Shown here: positions 1 through 6,266 of the stretch, in pieces
Layout of the letters: each line of letters starts with the position of its first letter
Position numbering within the stretch: the stretch's first letter is position 1
Origin: Muribaculaceae bacterium
GTDB lineage: Bacteria; Bacteroidota; Bacteroidia; Bacteroidales; Muribaculaceae
Reading direction: 5' to 3'
NCBI GenBank assembly: GCA_016302215.1
Contig: JAEDNZ010000091.1
Span: 1-7,794 of the forward strand
DNA length: 7,794 bases
The notes under the pieces: generated by a model
What the model was told of the DNA's origin: nothing
Database searches by the model: none
What the model saw: the letters and a program-made list of their open reading frames with translations, nothing else
Position numbers and translations under genes: made by a program

Positions 1-987
1 TGTCAGGCGTGACACCATTCTGAAGCAAGCCTCTCCGGCGTAGCTGGCGAGGCAGGCGACCTTGTTTTTGAGCCGCACGCGGCTGTTGAGCATAGAGGCG
101 CGGCGCAGGCGGCGTATCTGCTGCCAGGTGTCGCCCATCACGGCCTTGTCGCCGCGGCGTGCTGCGAGCACATACATATTGAAGTTGGCACTGAGGCGGC
201 GGTCGCGCGCCGCCGGCAACAATGCGGGGGCATTGGCGGCTATGTATTGCTCGATATGCGCGGTGACGGCGAGCACATCAAGGCGCTTGGCGCTCCACGT
301 GTTGATGAAGCTCTGAGGGTTGTGGCGATAGTAATATACGGGTGTGGCGGTCACGCTGATGCGCCGCGCAGCCATAAAGGCGTGAGGGGTGATGAGCAGG
401 TCCTCGTAATAGGTGCCTTCGGCAAAGCGCAGTGTGTCAAAGATATGTCGGGCAAAGAGACGCCCACATACTGAGCAGGTGAGCACGCCGTCTTGATATA
501 AGCAGTGCTCTATGGCCTGATGAGGGGTGAGTACGGTGCTGATAGCCGCCTCGGCATCACAGGGGGCATGGCGCAAGGCGTCATTGTCAGCGCAATGAGC
601 GCCGATGGCTATGTCGGCATCATCGCGGTGTGCTATGTGCAGCAACACTGCCAGCGCGTGAGGGCTGAGGCAGTCATCGGCATCGACAAAGCTTAGCCAA
701 CGGCCTCGGGCCGCCTCGATGCCGCTGTTGCGCGCCGCCGATTGCCCGCCGTTGGCGCGGTGTATCACCTTGAAGCGGTCTGGCTGTGTCTGCGCATATT
801 GGTCGGCGATGGCGCCGCTGCTGTCAGTGGAGCCATCATCTATGATTATCACCTCACAGTCGGCACCATCACAGTCGGCATAGCGGCGCTGAGAGGCAAT
901 GCTGTCGAGGCATTGCCGCAGGTAGCGCTCTGCGTTATACACGGGTATTATCACGCTTATTGCGGGCGCGGCTGATGTGGGTGTCAT
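1..987 (-). CDS. Family 2 glycosyltransferase (GT-A fold), 3' end cut by window edge
   Basis: The frame is open from an ATG at 987 to the left edge, giving 329 codons without a stop, so the C-terminus is missing. The N-terminus has the GT2 opening (SVIIPVYN at residues 11-18), the nucleotide-binding IIIDDGSTD at 47-55, the ANGGQSAARNSGI segment at 78-90 and the metal-binding DADD at 102-105. A later ED pair at 195-196 sits where GT2 enzymes carry the catalytic base. The family moves a sugar from a nucleotide-sugar donor to an acceptor, typically in capsule, O-antigen or other glycan assembly at the inner face of the cytoplasmic membrane. Donor and acceptor cannot be read from the sequence. 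The 171-residue segment after the ED motif is rich in Arg and Ala, and no clear membrane helix was seen. The start overlaps the stop of the upstream hydrolase gene by 4 bases (ATGA at 984-987), which supports this start and suggests translational coupling. An in-frame short duplication lies just before the DDGSTD motif. Confidence 0.93.
   Translation of the reverse strand, partial: MTPTSAAPAISVIIPVYNAERYLRQCLDSIASQRRYADCDGADCEVIIIDDGSTDSSGAIADQYAQTQPDRFKVIHRANGGQSAARNSGIEAARGRWLSFVDADDCLSPHALAVLLHIAHRDDADIAIGAHCADNDALRHAPCDAEAAISTVLTPHQAIEHCLYQDGVLTCSVCGRLFARHIFDTLRFAEGTYYEDLLITPHAFMAARRISVTATPVYYYRHNPQSFINTWSAKRLDVLAVTAHIEQYIAANAPALLPAARDRRLSANFNMYVLAARRGDKAVMGDTWQQIRRLRRASMLNSRVRLKNKVACLASYAGEACFRMVSRLT
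854..880. repeat. Two direct copies of a 12-base word with 15-base period inside the glycosyltransferase gene
   Basis: The word tcacagtcggca occurs at 854-865 and again at 869-880, a period of exactly 15 bases or five codons. On the coding strand it gives the near-repeat ADCDGADCE (about residues 37-45), placed between the first helix and the IIIDDGSTD strand of the GT-A fold. It looks like an in-frame slippage duplication that lengthens this loop compared with common GT2 proteins. Confidence 0.8.
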
Positions 988-2453
988 GGCTTGATGGTGA
1001 TGGGCTTAGAGGGGTGAGACTCGTTGTTGACGCGGTCAAGGGCTGTGACCACATAGATGCCCGGAGCGGTGGCGGTGTAGTGGTCGGCATCTGTCACGGC
1101 GATGATATTGGCGGGGTCATCAATGTCAATGGCGCTGTCGGCGCTAAACCTATACACCACAAATCGCACCTCGTCGCTCACCTTACCTTGCGGCTTGGGC
1201 ACGCGCCAGCCGATGGTGACGCCATCGCTGTGGAGGCGTGTCTTGGGGCTGTGGCGCGGCGCGGCGCTGCTGATGTGGGGGTAGGTGGGCGGCAGCGCTA
1301 TAGTGGCCTGGTGTGTGGTAGCGAGAGAGTCGGCGATGCCACCGCAGTTGGCTGAGATGTCATAGCCCGGCCACCAGCAGTTGCCCTTGATGGCCTCGGC
1401 GGCGCGTGTCATCTGCAGCTTGACGGCGAGCTCGTCTTCGCGCATCGTGCAGGCTATGTCTTGCCCGATGTATATTTGGCAGCCGCAGCTGTTGGCGTCC
1501 CACCAGGGGGCGAGCACGCGGTATGGCGCCACGCGGTGGTCCAGCTTCCAATAGAGCTGTGGTATGAGGTAGTCAACCCATCGGCGCTCGGCCCATAGGA
1601 GCACGTCGGCGTAGAGGGCATCATAGTTTTCGAGGCCGGCGGTATCGCTGCCTCGAGGGTCGCTGGTGCGGTTGCGCCAGATGCCAAAGGGGCTGATGCC
1701 GAAGCGCACCCACGGCTTGCGCTGCGATATCAGGGTGTGGATAGCCTCGATGAGCTTATCCACGTTGCTGCGGCGCCAGTCGTCGCGGTCAGTGTTGCCG
1801 CCATAGCGGCTGTAGGAGGTATCGTCGGCGAAGGCGAGTCCCCGCTCGGGGTAGGGGTAGAAATAGTCGTCAAAGTGAATGCCGTCAACGTCGTAATGGT
1901 CAATGATATCGGCCACCACATCTACGATGATGTCGCGGTTTTCGGGTATTCCGGGGTCAAAGTATATCTTGCCGCCGTATCTTACAAATCTATCCTTGTG
2001 GCTATGATAATACTTATGCTGCGGAGCTACGACCTGTCGCTTCGAGGCGGTCACGCGGTAGGGGTTGAGCCACGCGTGCAGCTCCATGCCGCGGGCGTGA
2101 GCCTCGGCGATGATGAAGGCGAGGGGGTCCCATAGCGGCGAGGGCGCCTTGCCGCCGTCGGTGAGATATCGGCTCCACGGCTCATACGCCGAGGCATAGA
2201 AGGCATCAGCTTGTGGGCGCACCTGAAAGAGCACCGCATTGATGCCGGCGAGGCGCAGCGAGTCGAGCTGATTGCGTATGAACGCTTGGTTTTGCGCGGT
2301 GGTGCGCCGCAGGTAGCCCTCTTGATACACGGTGTGGAGCCAGGCGCCGCGAAATTCGCGCTTGGGTAGTCGGCCTACCGGAGTGGGGGCTGTGGCGGCG
2401 GCAGCGAACGCCACTGTCAGCATTGTGATGACAACGAGGGCTATGCGTTTCAT
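984..2453 (-). CDS. Secreted GHL10-family glycosyl hydrolase (YddW/DigH-like) with C-terminal Fn3-like domain
   Basis: This 489-residue protein starts with a Sec signal peptide (residues 1 to about 20, MKRIALVVITMLTVAFAAAA) that has no lipobox cysteine, so it should be exported to the periplasm or beyond. Residues about 34-385 match the glycosyl-hydrolase-like 10 (DUF187) fold. FRGAWLH is at 34-40, AWLNPYRV at 127-134, FDPGIPE at 165-171, VDGIHFDDYFYPYP at 189-202, FGISPFGIWRNR at 251-262 and PQLYW at 298-302. The same blocks occur in E. coli YddW (DigH), which cleaves glycan strands of denuded peptidoglycan at division sites. A peptidoglycan substrate here is therefore inferred, not shown. 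Residues about 400-489 look like a fibronectin type III or similar beta-sandwich. The region 323-370 holds five cysteines. The ATG overlaps the helicase stop by one base (TAATG at 2451-2455) with a purine-rich AAGAGA just upstream, and the gene's own stop overlaps the glycosyltransferase start. Confidence 0.93.
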   Translation of the reverse strand: MKRIALVVITMLTVAFAAAATAPTPVGRLPKREFRGAWLHTVYQEGYLRRTTAQNQAFIRNQLDSLRLAGINAVLFQVRPQADAFYASAYEPWSRYLTDGGKAPSPLWDPLAFIIAEAHARGMELHAWLNPYRVTASKRQVVAPQHKYYHSHKDRFVRYGGKIYFDPGIPENRDIIVDVVADIIDHYDVDGIHFDDYFYPYPERGLAFADDTSYSRYGGNTDRDDWRRSNVDKLIEAIHTLISQRKPWVRFGISPFGIWRNRTSDPRGSDTAGLENYDALYADVLLWAERRWVDYLIPQLYWKLDHRVAPYRVLAPWWDANSCGCQIYIGQDIACTMREDELAVKLQMTRAAEAIKGNCWWPGYDISANCGGIADSLATTHQATIALPPTYPHISSAAPRHSPKTRLHSDGVTIGWRVPKPQGKVSDEVRFVVYRFSADSAIDIDDPANIIAVTDADHYTATAPGIYVVTALDRVNNESHPSKPITIKP

Positions 2454-3787
2454 TATCTCTTTTCGGTGCGGGGCGTGGTGGTGACTGATGTTTTAGCTAT
2501 GGCAAAACGCACTGATGTGGTCTTCAGGCGTTGGTTGCCTTTGGGTATGAGCTTTATCGCCGCTGCTGCGACAGCCACGTATGAGGCGTGGTCAAGCACG
2601 TCGATGGTGCCTATGTCGGCAGCGTCGATGCCGGCGGTCTTGCACAGAAAGCCCACGATGTCGCCGCGCGACACTTTCTCGCGTCGGCCGGCGTTGACGT
2701 AAAGGGTGATGCGCCGCGGCAGAGGGTCGGGGCTTGCGCTGATAGCGTCGGCGTCGGTGGTGTCGGCGGTGATATATTCGGGCGTCGTCTCGCCGGGACC
2801 TACGATGACAAAGACGCGCCCCGAGGCGCCTTGGCGCGCTGTGCGGCCGTTGCGGTGGGTGTAGATGTCAGCTGACAGGGGCAGGTGATAGTGTATGACC
2901 TTGGCCACATTGTCGATGTCGAGGCCGCGAGCCGCGAGGTCTGTGGCTACGAGCACCGGCGCAGTGCCGTTGTTGAGCATTATCACGGCGCGCTCACGCT
3001 CGCGCTGCTCCATGCCGCCGTGGTAGATGGTGGCATCAATACCGGACGACAGCAGCGCTTGCCACACGCGCTCGGCGCTCTCGCGGTGGCTCACGAAGAC
3101 GATGGTGCGCTCGCGCCCTATGCGGCGGAGCATGGCGGTGAGTGTGGCCAGCTTGTCGCGTTCGGGCGATGCCACAATGTTCACGGCGATTTGCTGCGCC
3201 GGGGCTTGCGCCGCATCGGTGTCAAAGCTGAGTACTGCAAAGGGCATATCGCCGAAAATCTCTGCCGTCATAGCCTCGCCTGCGGTGGCTGACGTCAGTA
3301 TCACTGACTTCACAGCGGTGAGGGCGGCGGTGATGAGCCGCATCTCGCGGCTGAAGCCCAGGGTCAGCGCCTTGTCATACTCGTCGATGACGAGCACCTT
3401 GACTGATGGCATGCGCCGTGGCAGCGAGCCGCGGTGTATGTGGTCAACAAAGCGCCCCGGCGTGGCGATGATGATGTCTGGCGAGCCGGCGAGGCTTGCG
3501 CGCTCATCGTCCATGCTATGGCCGCCGTAGAGGGTAGCGAGCTTGCGGCCGCTGTCGAGGCGGCGCAGCACGTCGGTAATCTGGAGTGCCAGCTCGCGCG
3601 AGGGCACGATGATGACGGCGGCGGGCGCCGCGCCGTGGCCCATGCGCTGCAGCATAGGCAGGGCGAATGCCACCGTCTTGCCCGAGCCGGTGGGGGCGTG
3701 GAGCATGATGTTGCGCGCCGTGGTCTGCTGCATGGCGCGCTGCATGGCGTTGAGCTGTGTGATGCCGAGGCGGTTGTTGATGGTCAT
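2453..3787 (-). CDS. DEAD-box ATP-dependent RNA helicase, DbpA-like
   Basis: This is a 444-residue superfamily 2 RNA helicase. Visible motifs are a Q-motif-like Gln at 16, Walker A APTGSGKT at 31-38, PSREL at 62-66 (motif Ia), TPGR at 109-112 (Ib), DEYD at 135-138 (motif II, with Tyr in place of the usual Ala), SAT at 166-168 (III), ATDLAARGLDI at 281-291 (V) and HRNGRTAR at 311-318 (VI). Residues about 359-430, with YVNAGRRE, SRGDIVGF and DIGTIDV, match the DbpA RNA-binding domain, which in E. coli DbpA directs the enzyme to hairpin 92 of 23S rRNA during large-subunit assembly. The same role is likely but unproven here. A short basic tail (TPRTEKR) ends the protein. No Shine-Dalgarno is seen before the ATG at 3787, as is usual in Bacteroidetes. 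A strong hairpin lies in the leader. The gene heads a coupled trio with the hydrolase and glycosyltransferase. Confidence 0.95.
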   Translation of the reverse strand: MTINNRLGITQLNAMQRAMQQTTARNIMLHAPTGSGKTVAFALPMLQRMGHGAAPAAVIIVPSRELALQITDVLRRLDSGRKLATLYGGHSMDDERASLAGSPDIIIATPGRFVDHIHRGSLPRRMPSVKVLVIDEYDKALTLGFSREMRLITAALTAVKSVILTSATAGEAMTAEIFGDMPFAVLSFDTDAAQAPAQQIAVNIVASPERDKLATLTAMLRRIGRERTIVFVSHRESAERVWQALLSSGIDATIYHGGMEQRERERAVIMLNNGTAPVLVATDLAARGLDIDNVAKVIHYHLPLSADIYTHRNGRTARQGASGRVFVIVGPGETTPEYITADTTDADAISASPDPLPRRITLYVNAGRREKVSRGDIVGFLCKTAGIDAADIGTIDVLDHASYVAVAAAAIKLIPKGNQRLKTTSVRFAIAKTSVTTTPRTEKR

Positions 3788-3806
3788 TGTGTGATTGGAT
3801 ATGGCA

Positions 3807-3840
3807 TCAGCAGCGCACCGAGCCTGCCGGTGGCTGCTGA
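3807..3840 (-). promoter_or_regulatory. Strong hairpin in the helicase leader / thioredoxin 3' region
   Basis: An 8-base arm TCAGCAGC (3807-3814) pairs perfectly with GCTGCTGA (3833-3840). Inside it CACCG (3816-3820) pairs with CGGTG (3828-3832), leaving one bulged G at 3815 and a 7-base loop. That makes 13 pairs in 34 bases. It lies 34 bases past the thioredoxin stop and 19 bases before the helicase ATG. No T-run follows on the minus strand, so it is a poor classical terminator. It could be a 3'-end stabiliser, a weak terminator or a translational control element for the helicase. Confidence 0.55.
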
Positions 3841-3874
3841 CACCTTTAAAGTGTGAGTGTTGGGTTGATGCCTA

Positions 3875-4342
3875 TTATTTGAGGCCTGCATCTACGATAG
3901 CGAAGAACTTGCTCTCGGGCAGTAACTCGTCGGTGCCTTGGTAAGTCTCCACAGTGCCATCGGGGCGCAGTACTTTGACGCAGGGTATGCTACTGATGCC
4001 GAAGGCTTCGGCTGTCTGCGGGCACACATCTACATCTACTGATACGAAGTCTGCCTTGCCGGCATATTTGGCGGCGGCAGCCTCAAAGGTGGGGCCAAAC
4101 TGCTTGCAGGGGCCGCACCAGGTGGCGTTGAAATCGAGCAGGGTGAGTTTGGCGGGCGCTTTGTCGGGGCGATAGAGGGCATCATCGGCGAGGGTGGTTA
4201 CGCCGGCGCCGGCGGTGTCAGCCGTGGCTTGCTCGGTGGCGATGCTGTCAGTCTGCTCTGTGGTGGCCTTGTCGTTGCTGCCGCAGCTGCCCACAGTGAG
4301 AGCAGCGGCGAGGGCTACAGCGGCTAAAAACAATTTGTTCAT
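3875..4342 (-). CDS. Thioredoxin-fold lipoprotein
   Basis: I chose the ATG at 4342 (155 residues) over the upstream in-frame ATG at 4411. It yields a proper lipoprotein signal: MNKLF, a hydrophobic stretch, then VGSC with the lipidated Cys at 20. The longer start would add 23 polar residues and begin inside a hairpin. A low-complexity Thr/Ala/Asp/Glu linker (about 21-60) leads to a thioredoxin domain (about 62-155). This has the redox motif WCGPC at 75-79 and a SIP cis-proline motif at 118-120. The protein should be anchored to a membrane outside the cytoplasm and act in thiol-disulfide exchange there. Partner and direction (reductase or oxidase) are unknown. Two further cysteines, C107 and C121, lie in the fold, and C121 replaces the usual Thr after the cis-proline. 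The gene lies 105 bases behind mdh. A weak TAnnTTTG-like box (7 of 8, 4376-4383) lies upstream, so it may have its own promoter. Confidence 0.9.
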   Translation of the reverse strand: MNKLFLAAVALAAALTVGSCGSNDKATTEQTDSIATEQATADTAGAGVTTLADDALYRPDKAPAKLTLLDFNATWCGPCKQFGPTFEAAAAKYAGKADFVSVDVDVCPQTAEAFGISSIPCVKVLRPDGTVETYQGTDELLPESKFFAIVDAGLK

Positions 4343-4386
4343 GGCAATTGTGTTCGTTTTTTGAGGGTGATTATTCAAAATGAGAT

Positions 4387-4417
4387 GGCGACGCCGAGCG
4401 CGAGGCTCCACGCCGCC
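4387..4417 (-). terminator. GC-rich hairpin between mdh and the thioredoxin gene
   Basis: On the minus strand GGCGGCG (4417-4411) faces CGTCGCC (4393-4387) in a seven-pair stem with one G-U pair. A 2x2 internal loop follows, then a GAGC/GCTC stem (4408-4405 with 4399-4396) closing a 5-base loop. It starts about 30 bases after the mdh stop and is followed by ATCTCATTTTG, a weak T-run. It may terminate or attenuate transcription from mdh, or stabilise the mdh mRNA 3' end. Confidence 0.45.
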
Positions 4418-4447
4418 AATAAGGTTGGAGAAAAGATAGTCAGATGA

Positions 4448-5377
4448 TTAGCAGGGGAGCGCGCTGTTGGTCTTATGCACGGCAGCGGCGCTCTTGGCGA
4501 AGAGTTCCTTCTCCTCAGCGTTGAGGTCAAACTCTACAATCTTCTCGATACCATTCTTGCCGAGGATACAGGGCACACCGATGCAGAGGTCCTTCTCGCC
4601 ATACTCGCCGTCGAGGAGGGCAGAGCAAGAGATGAGACGCTTCTGGTCGTGGAGCACTGATGCCACCACCTGAGCTGCAGCAGCGCCGGGAGCATACCAT
4701 GCCGAGGTGCCTAACAGCTTCGTGAGAGTAGCGCCACCCACCATAGTGTCAGCTGCTACCTTGTCGAGACATTCGGCAGAGAGCAGCGTGCTCACGGGAA
4801 GGCCGCGGTATGCGGCAAAGCGCTTCAGGGGTATCATTGTGGTGTCGCCGTGGCCGCCGATGACGATGCCTTCCACCTCAGTGGCGTTTGCGCCGAGAGC
4901 CTGGCTCAAGAAATATTTGAAGCGAGCGCTGTCCAGGGCGCCACCCATACCGATGATGCGGTTCTTGGGCAGGTTGGTGTGTTTGTGGATGAGATATGTC
5001 ATGGTGTCCATAGGGTTAGACACGCACACGATGATAGCGTTGGGCGAGTGAGCAAGCACGCTCTCCACTACTGACTTCACGATGCCGGCGTTCACGCCGA
5101 TGAGCTCTTCGCGAGTCATGCCGGGCTTGCGGGGTATGCCCGAGGTGATAACCACCACGTCAGAGCCGTCAGTCTTGCTGTAATCGTTAGTGACACCGGT
5201 CAGGCGCGTGTTGAGGTTGAGGATATTTGCGGTCTGCATGATATCCATAGCTTTGCCTTCTGCAACACCTTCCTTGATGTCGAGGAGCACTACTTCGTCA
5301 GCCACCTGATTGGTGACCAACACATTTGCACACGTGGCGCCTACGTTGCCGGCGCCTACAACTGTTACTTTTGACAT
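4448..5377 (-). CDS. mdh: Malate dehydrogenase, NAD-dependent (LDH-like type)
   Basis: This 309-residue enzyme interconverts malate and oxaloacetate with NAD(H) in the cytoplasm, in the TCA cycle or its reductive fumarate branch. The Rossmann start VTVVGAGNVG (4-13) carries the glycine motif. Asp33 in LLDIKEG is the usual NAD-over-NADP selector. The mobile loop IPRKPGMTR (81-89) has Arg at the position that marks malate rather than lactate specificity (R83) and a second substrate Arg (R89). N121 in VSNPMD, D149 and R152 in ALDSAR and the catalytic His176 in GGHGD complete the site. The length fits the family (about 310). The ATG is preceded by AGGAAA, the clearest ribosome site in the window, and by an AT-rich promoter region, which suggests strong expression. 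The protein ends in a Cys (SALPC). No frame damage was seen. Confidence 0.97.
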   Translation of the reverse strand: MSKVTVVGAGNVGATCANVLVTNQVADEVVLLDIKEGVAEGKAMDIMQTANILNLNTRLTGVTNDYSKTDGSDVVVITSGIPRKPGMTREELIGVNAGIVKSVVESVLAHSPNAIIVCVSNPMDTMTYLIHKHTNLPKNRIIGMGGALDSARFKYFLSQALGANATEVEGIVIGGHGDTTMIPLKRFAAYRGLPVSTLLSAECLDKVAADTMVGGATLTKLLGTSAWYAPGAAAAQVVASVLHDQKRLISCSALLDGEYGEKDLCIGVPCILGKNGIEKIVEFDLNAEEKELFAKSAAAVHKTNSALPC

Positions 5378-5381
5378 AGTA

Positions 5382-5387
5382 TTTCCT
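5382..5387 (-). promoter_or_regulatory. Shine-Dalgarno-like site of mdh
   Basis: AGGAAA lies 4 bases before the mdh ATG. Other genes here lack a clear site, as is common in Bacteroidetes, so this one supports the chosen start and suggests high translation. Confidence 0.55.
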
Positions 5388-5474
5388 ATTAATTTAGAAA
5401 TGTTTATTTGGTATAGTCTTTACGTATATATAAGGCTTGAAGATGCGTTTTTGTTCGCACTCTTGACCTTGCCA

Positions 5475-5482
5475 CAAAATTA
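5475..5482 (-). promoter_or_regulatory. Bacteroidetes-type -7 promoter element for mdh (TAATTTTG)
   Basis: TAATTTTG is a perfect match to the TAnnTTTG -7 consensus of the Bacteroidetes primary sigma factor. Transcription would begin about 5-7 bases downstream (near 5468-5470), leaving a leader of about 90 bases. No good TTTG -33 box is seen at the expected distance. The upstream region is very AT-rich, which may compensate. Confidence 0.6.
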
Positions 5483-5483
5483 G

Positions 5484-5523
5484 CGAAAAATTTCTATAAA
5501 TATCACCTTTTTACGAAAAATTT
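5484..5523. repeat. AT-rich direct repeat (cgaaaaattt) spaced 30 bases, upstream of mdh
   Basis: The ten-base word cgaaaaattt occurs at 5484-5493 and 5514-5523, with starts exactly 30 bases apart. The first copy abuts the -7 box and the second lies upstream. The A/T tracts are about three helical turns apart, so they could bend DNA, act as an UP-like element, or be operator half-sites. This is the most AT-rich part of the window. Confidence 0.5.
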
Positions 5524-5540
5524 TTACCGACCTCACTCCA

Positions 5541-5566
5541 CACCCGCAGGGGATTATGGGCGGGTG
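5541..5566 (-). terminator. Hairpin spanning the stop codon of the AlbA_2 gene
   Basis: Arms CACCCGC and GCGGGTG (5541-5547 and 5560-5566) pair perfectly over seven positions with a 12-base loop that holds the TAA stop (5554-5556). No immediate T-run follows on the minus strand; the nearest T5 is about 20 bases on. A weak or factor-assisted terminator, or a 3'-end stabiliser, is possible. Confidence 0.4.
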
Positions 5567-6216
5567 ATGGCGAAGGTGTCGCCGCAGAGGGTGAAGGTGA
5601 TGGCGCCGATGGCGGCCAGGCGCGCCAGGATGTCGTCAGTGGCTTTCTGCGACAGGTGCAGCGCCAGGGCTATGCTGCGGGGCTGCAGGGGCGCCTCTGC
5701 TGAGGCCACGAGCTGCATGACGGCGGTCTCGCGATCGCCCATGGTGATGTAGCAGGCGCCGGCATCGGCGTCGCTCAGCTGCCAGGCGCGGCACATGAGC
5801 CGGCTGGCTTTGATATTCTCGTCGGCCACGCGCATATATGCTTTCCAGGTGCCGTCGCCGTCTTGCGCTAACACGGGCTTATGGTCGGCGGGGCTGACGC
5901 TGGCTTTTATCACGGTGATGCCGGTGTCAATGGAATAGGCTGCGAATTCTACGTGTTGCGGCGGGCGGCAATAGCGCTCGGCGGCTTGCTCTACTACGAA
6001 GATGTCTTCTTCGTTGCGCACGCCGGCTATGGTGCCGTTGTCTTTGACGCCGATGAGCAGGTGGCCGCCGGCGGCGTTGGCAAAGGCTGAGATGGTGCGG
6101 GCTATCTTGCGGGCGTCTGAGATTACGTATTTGAAGTCTTGCTGTAGGTGCTCGCCTTGGCTTATGAGCTCGGCTATGAGCTTGCGGCGGCCGCGTATCA
6201 CAGGCAAGTCTTTCAT
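5554..6216 (-). CDS. AlbA_2 (Schlafen-like) domain protein with C-terminal winged helix
   Basis: This 220-residue soluble protein has no signal peptide. Residues about 22-135 match the AlbA_2 domain found in bacterial Schlafen-like proteins often annotated as ATP-binding or putative transcriptional regulators. The key segment is ISAFANAAGGHLLIGVKDNG (42-61), followed by TIAGV and by an AYMRVADEN stretch at 126-134. The usual LEFK motif appears as QDFK (26-29). Residues about 160-220 (DRETAVMQLV, then a helix-turn-helix-like run LALHLSQKATDDILARLAAIGAI) look like a winged helix. Together this suggests a nucleic-acid-binding regulator or RNA-processing factor. No enzymatic activity can be asserted. 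The gene follows mtnN by 44 bases and is probably the last in that operon. It sits directly upstream of the mdh promoter region, so regulation of neighbours is conceivable but not shown. Confidence 0.85.
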   Translation of the reverse strand: MKDLPVIRGRRKLIAELISQGEHLQQDFKYVISDARKIARTISAFANAAGGHLLIGVKDNGTIAGVRNEEDIFVVEQAAERYCRPPQHVEFAAYSIDTGITVIKASVSPADHKPVLAQDGDGTWKAYMRVADENIKASRLMCRAWQLSDADAGACYITMGDRETAVMQLVASAEAPLQPRSIALALHLSQKATDDILARLAAIGAITFTLCGDTFAITRP

Positions 6217-6250
6217 GGCTTCACGGGTGGGGCTGATGGGTGGTGGTGAC

Positions 6251-6266
6251 TATCAGATTATCAGAT
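6251..6266. repeat. Tandem 8-base duplication at the mtnN stop codon
   Basis: tatcagat occurs twice head-to-tail (6251-6258, 6259-6266). The second copy contains the mtnN stop codon (6261-6263). It is probably a slippage event. The unit length is not a multiple of three, so further copies would alter only the sequence after the stop. Confidence 0.6.

Noticed and set aside
4343..4411. Longer N-terminus for the thioredoxin lipoprotein
   Set aside because: It would put 23 polar residues before the lipoprotein signal and begin within a hairpin. The internal ATG at 4342 gives a standard signal and lipobox.
5400..5468. Possible structured leader or riboswitch in the mdh 5' region
   Set aside because: Only a short stem (GTGCG with CGCAT plus three pairs) can be drawn in this AT-rich leader, and no known riboswitch motif is visible.
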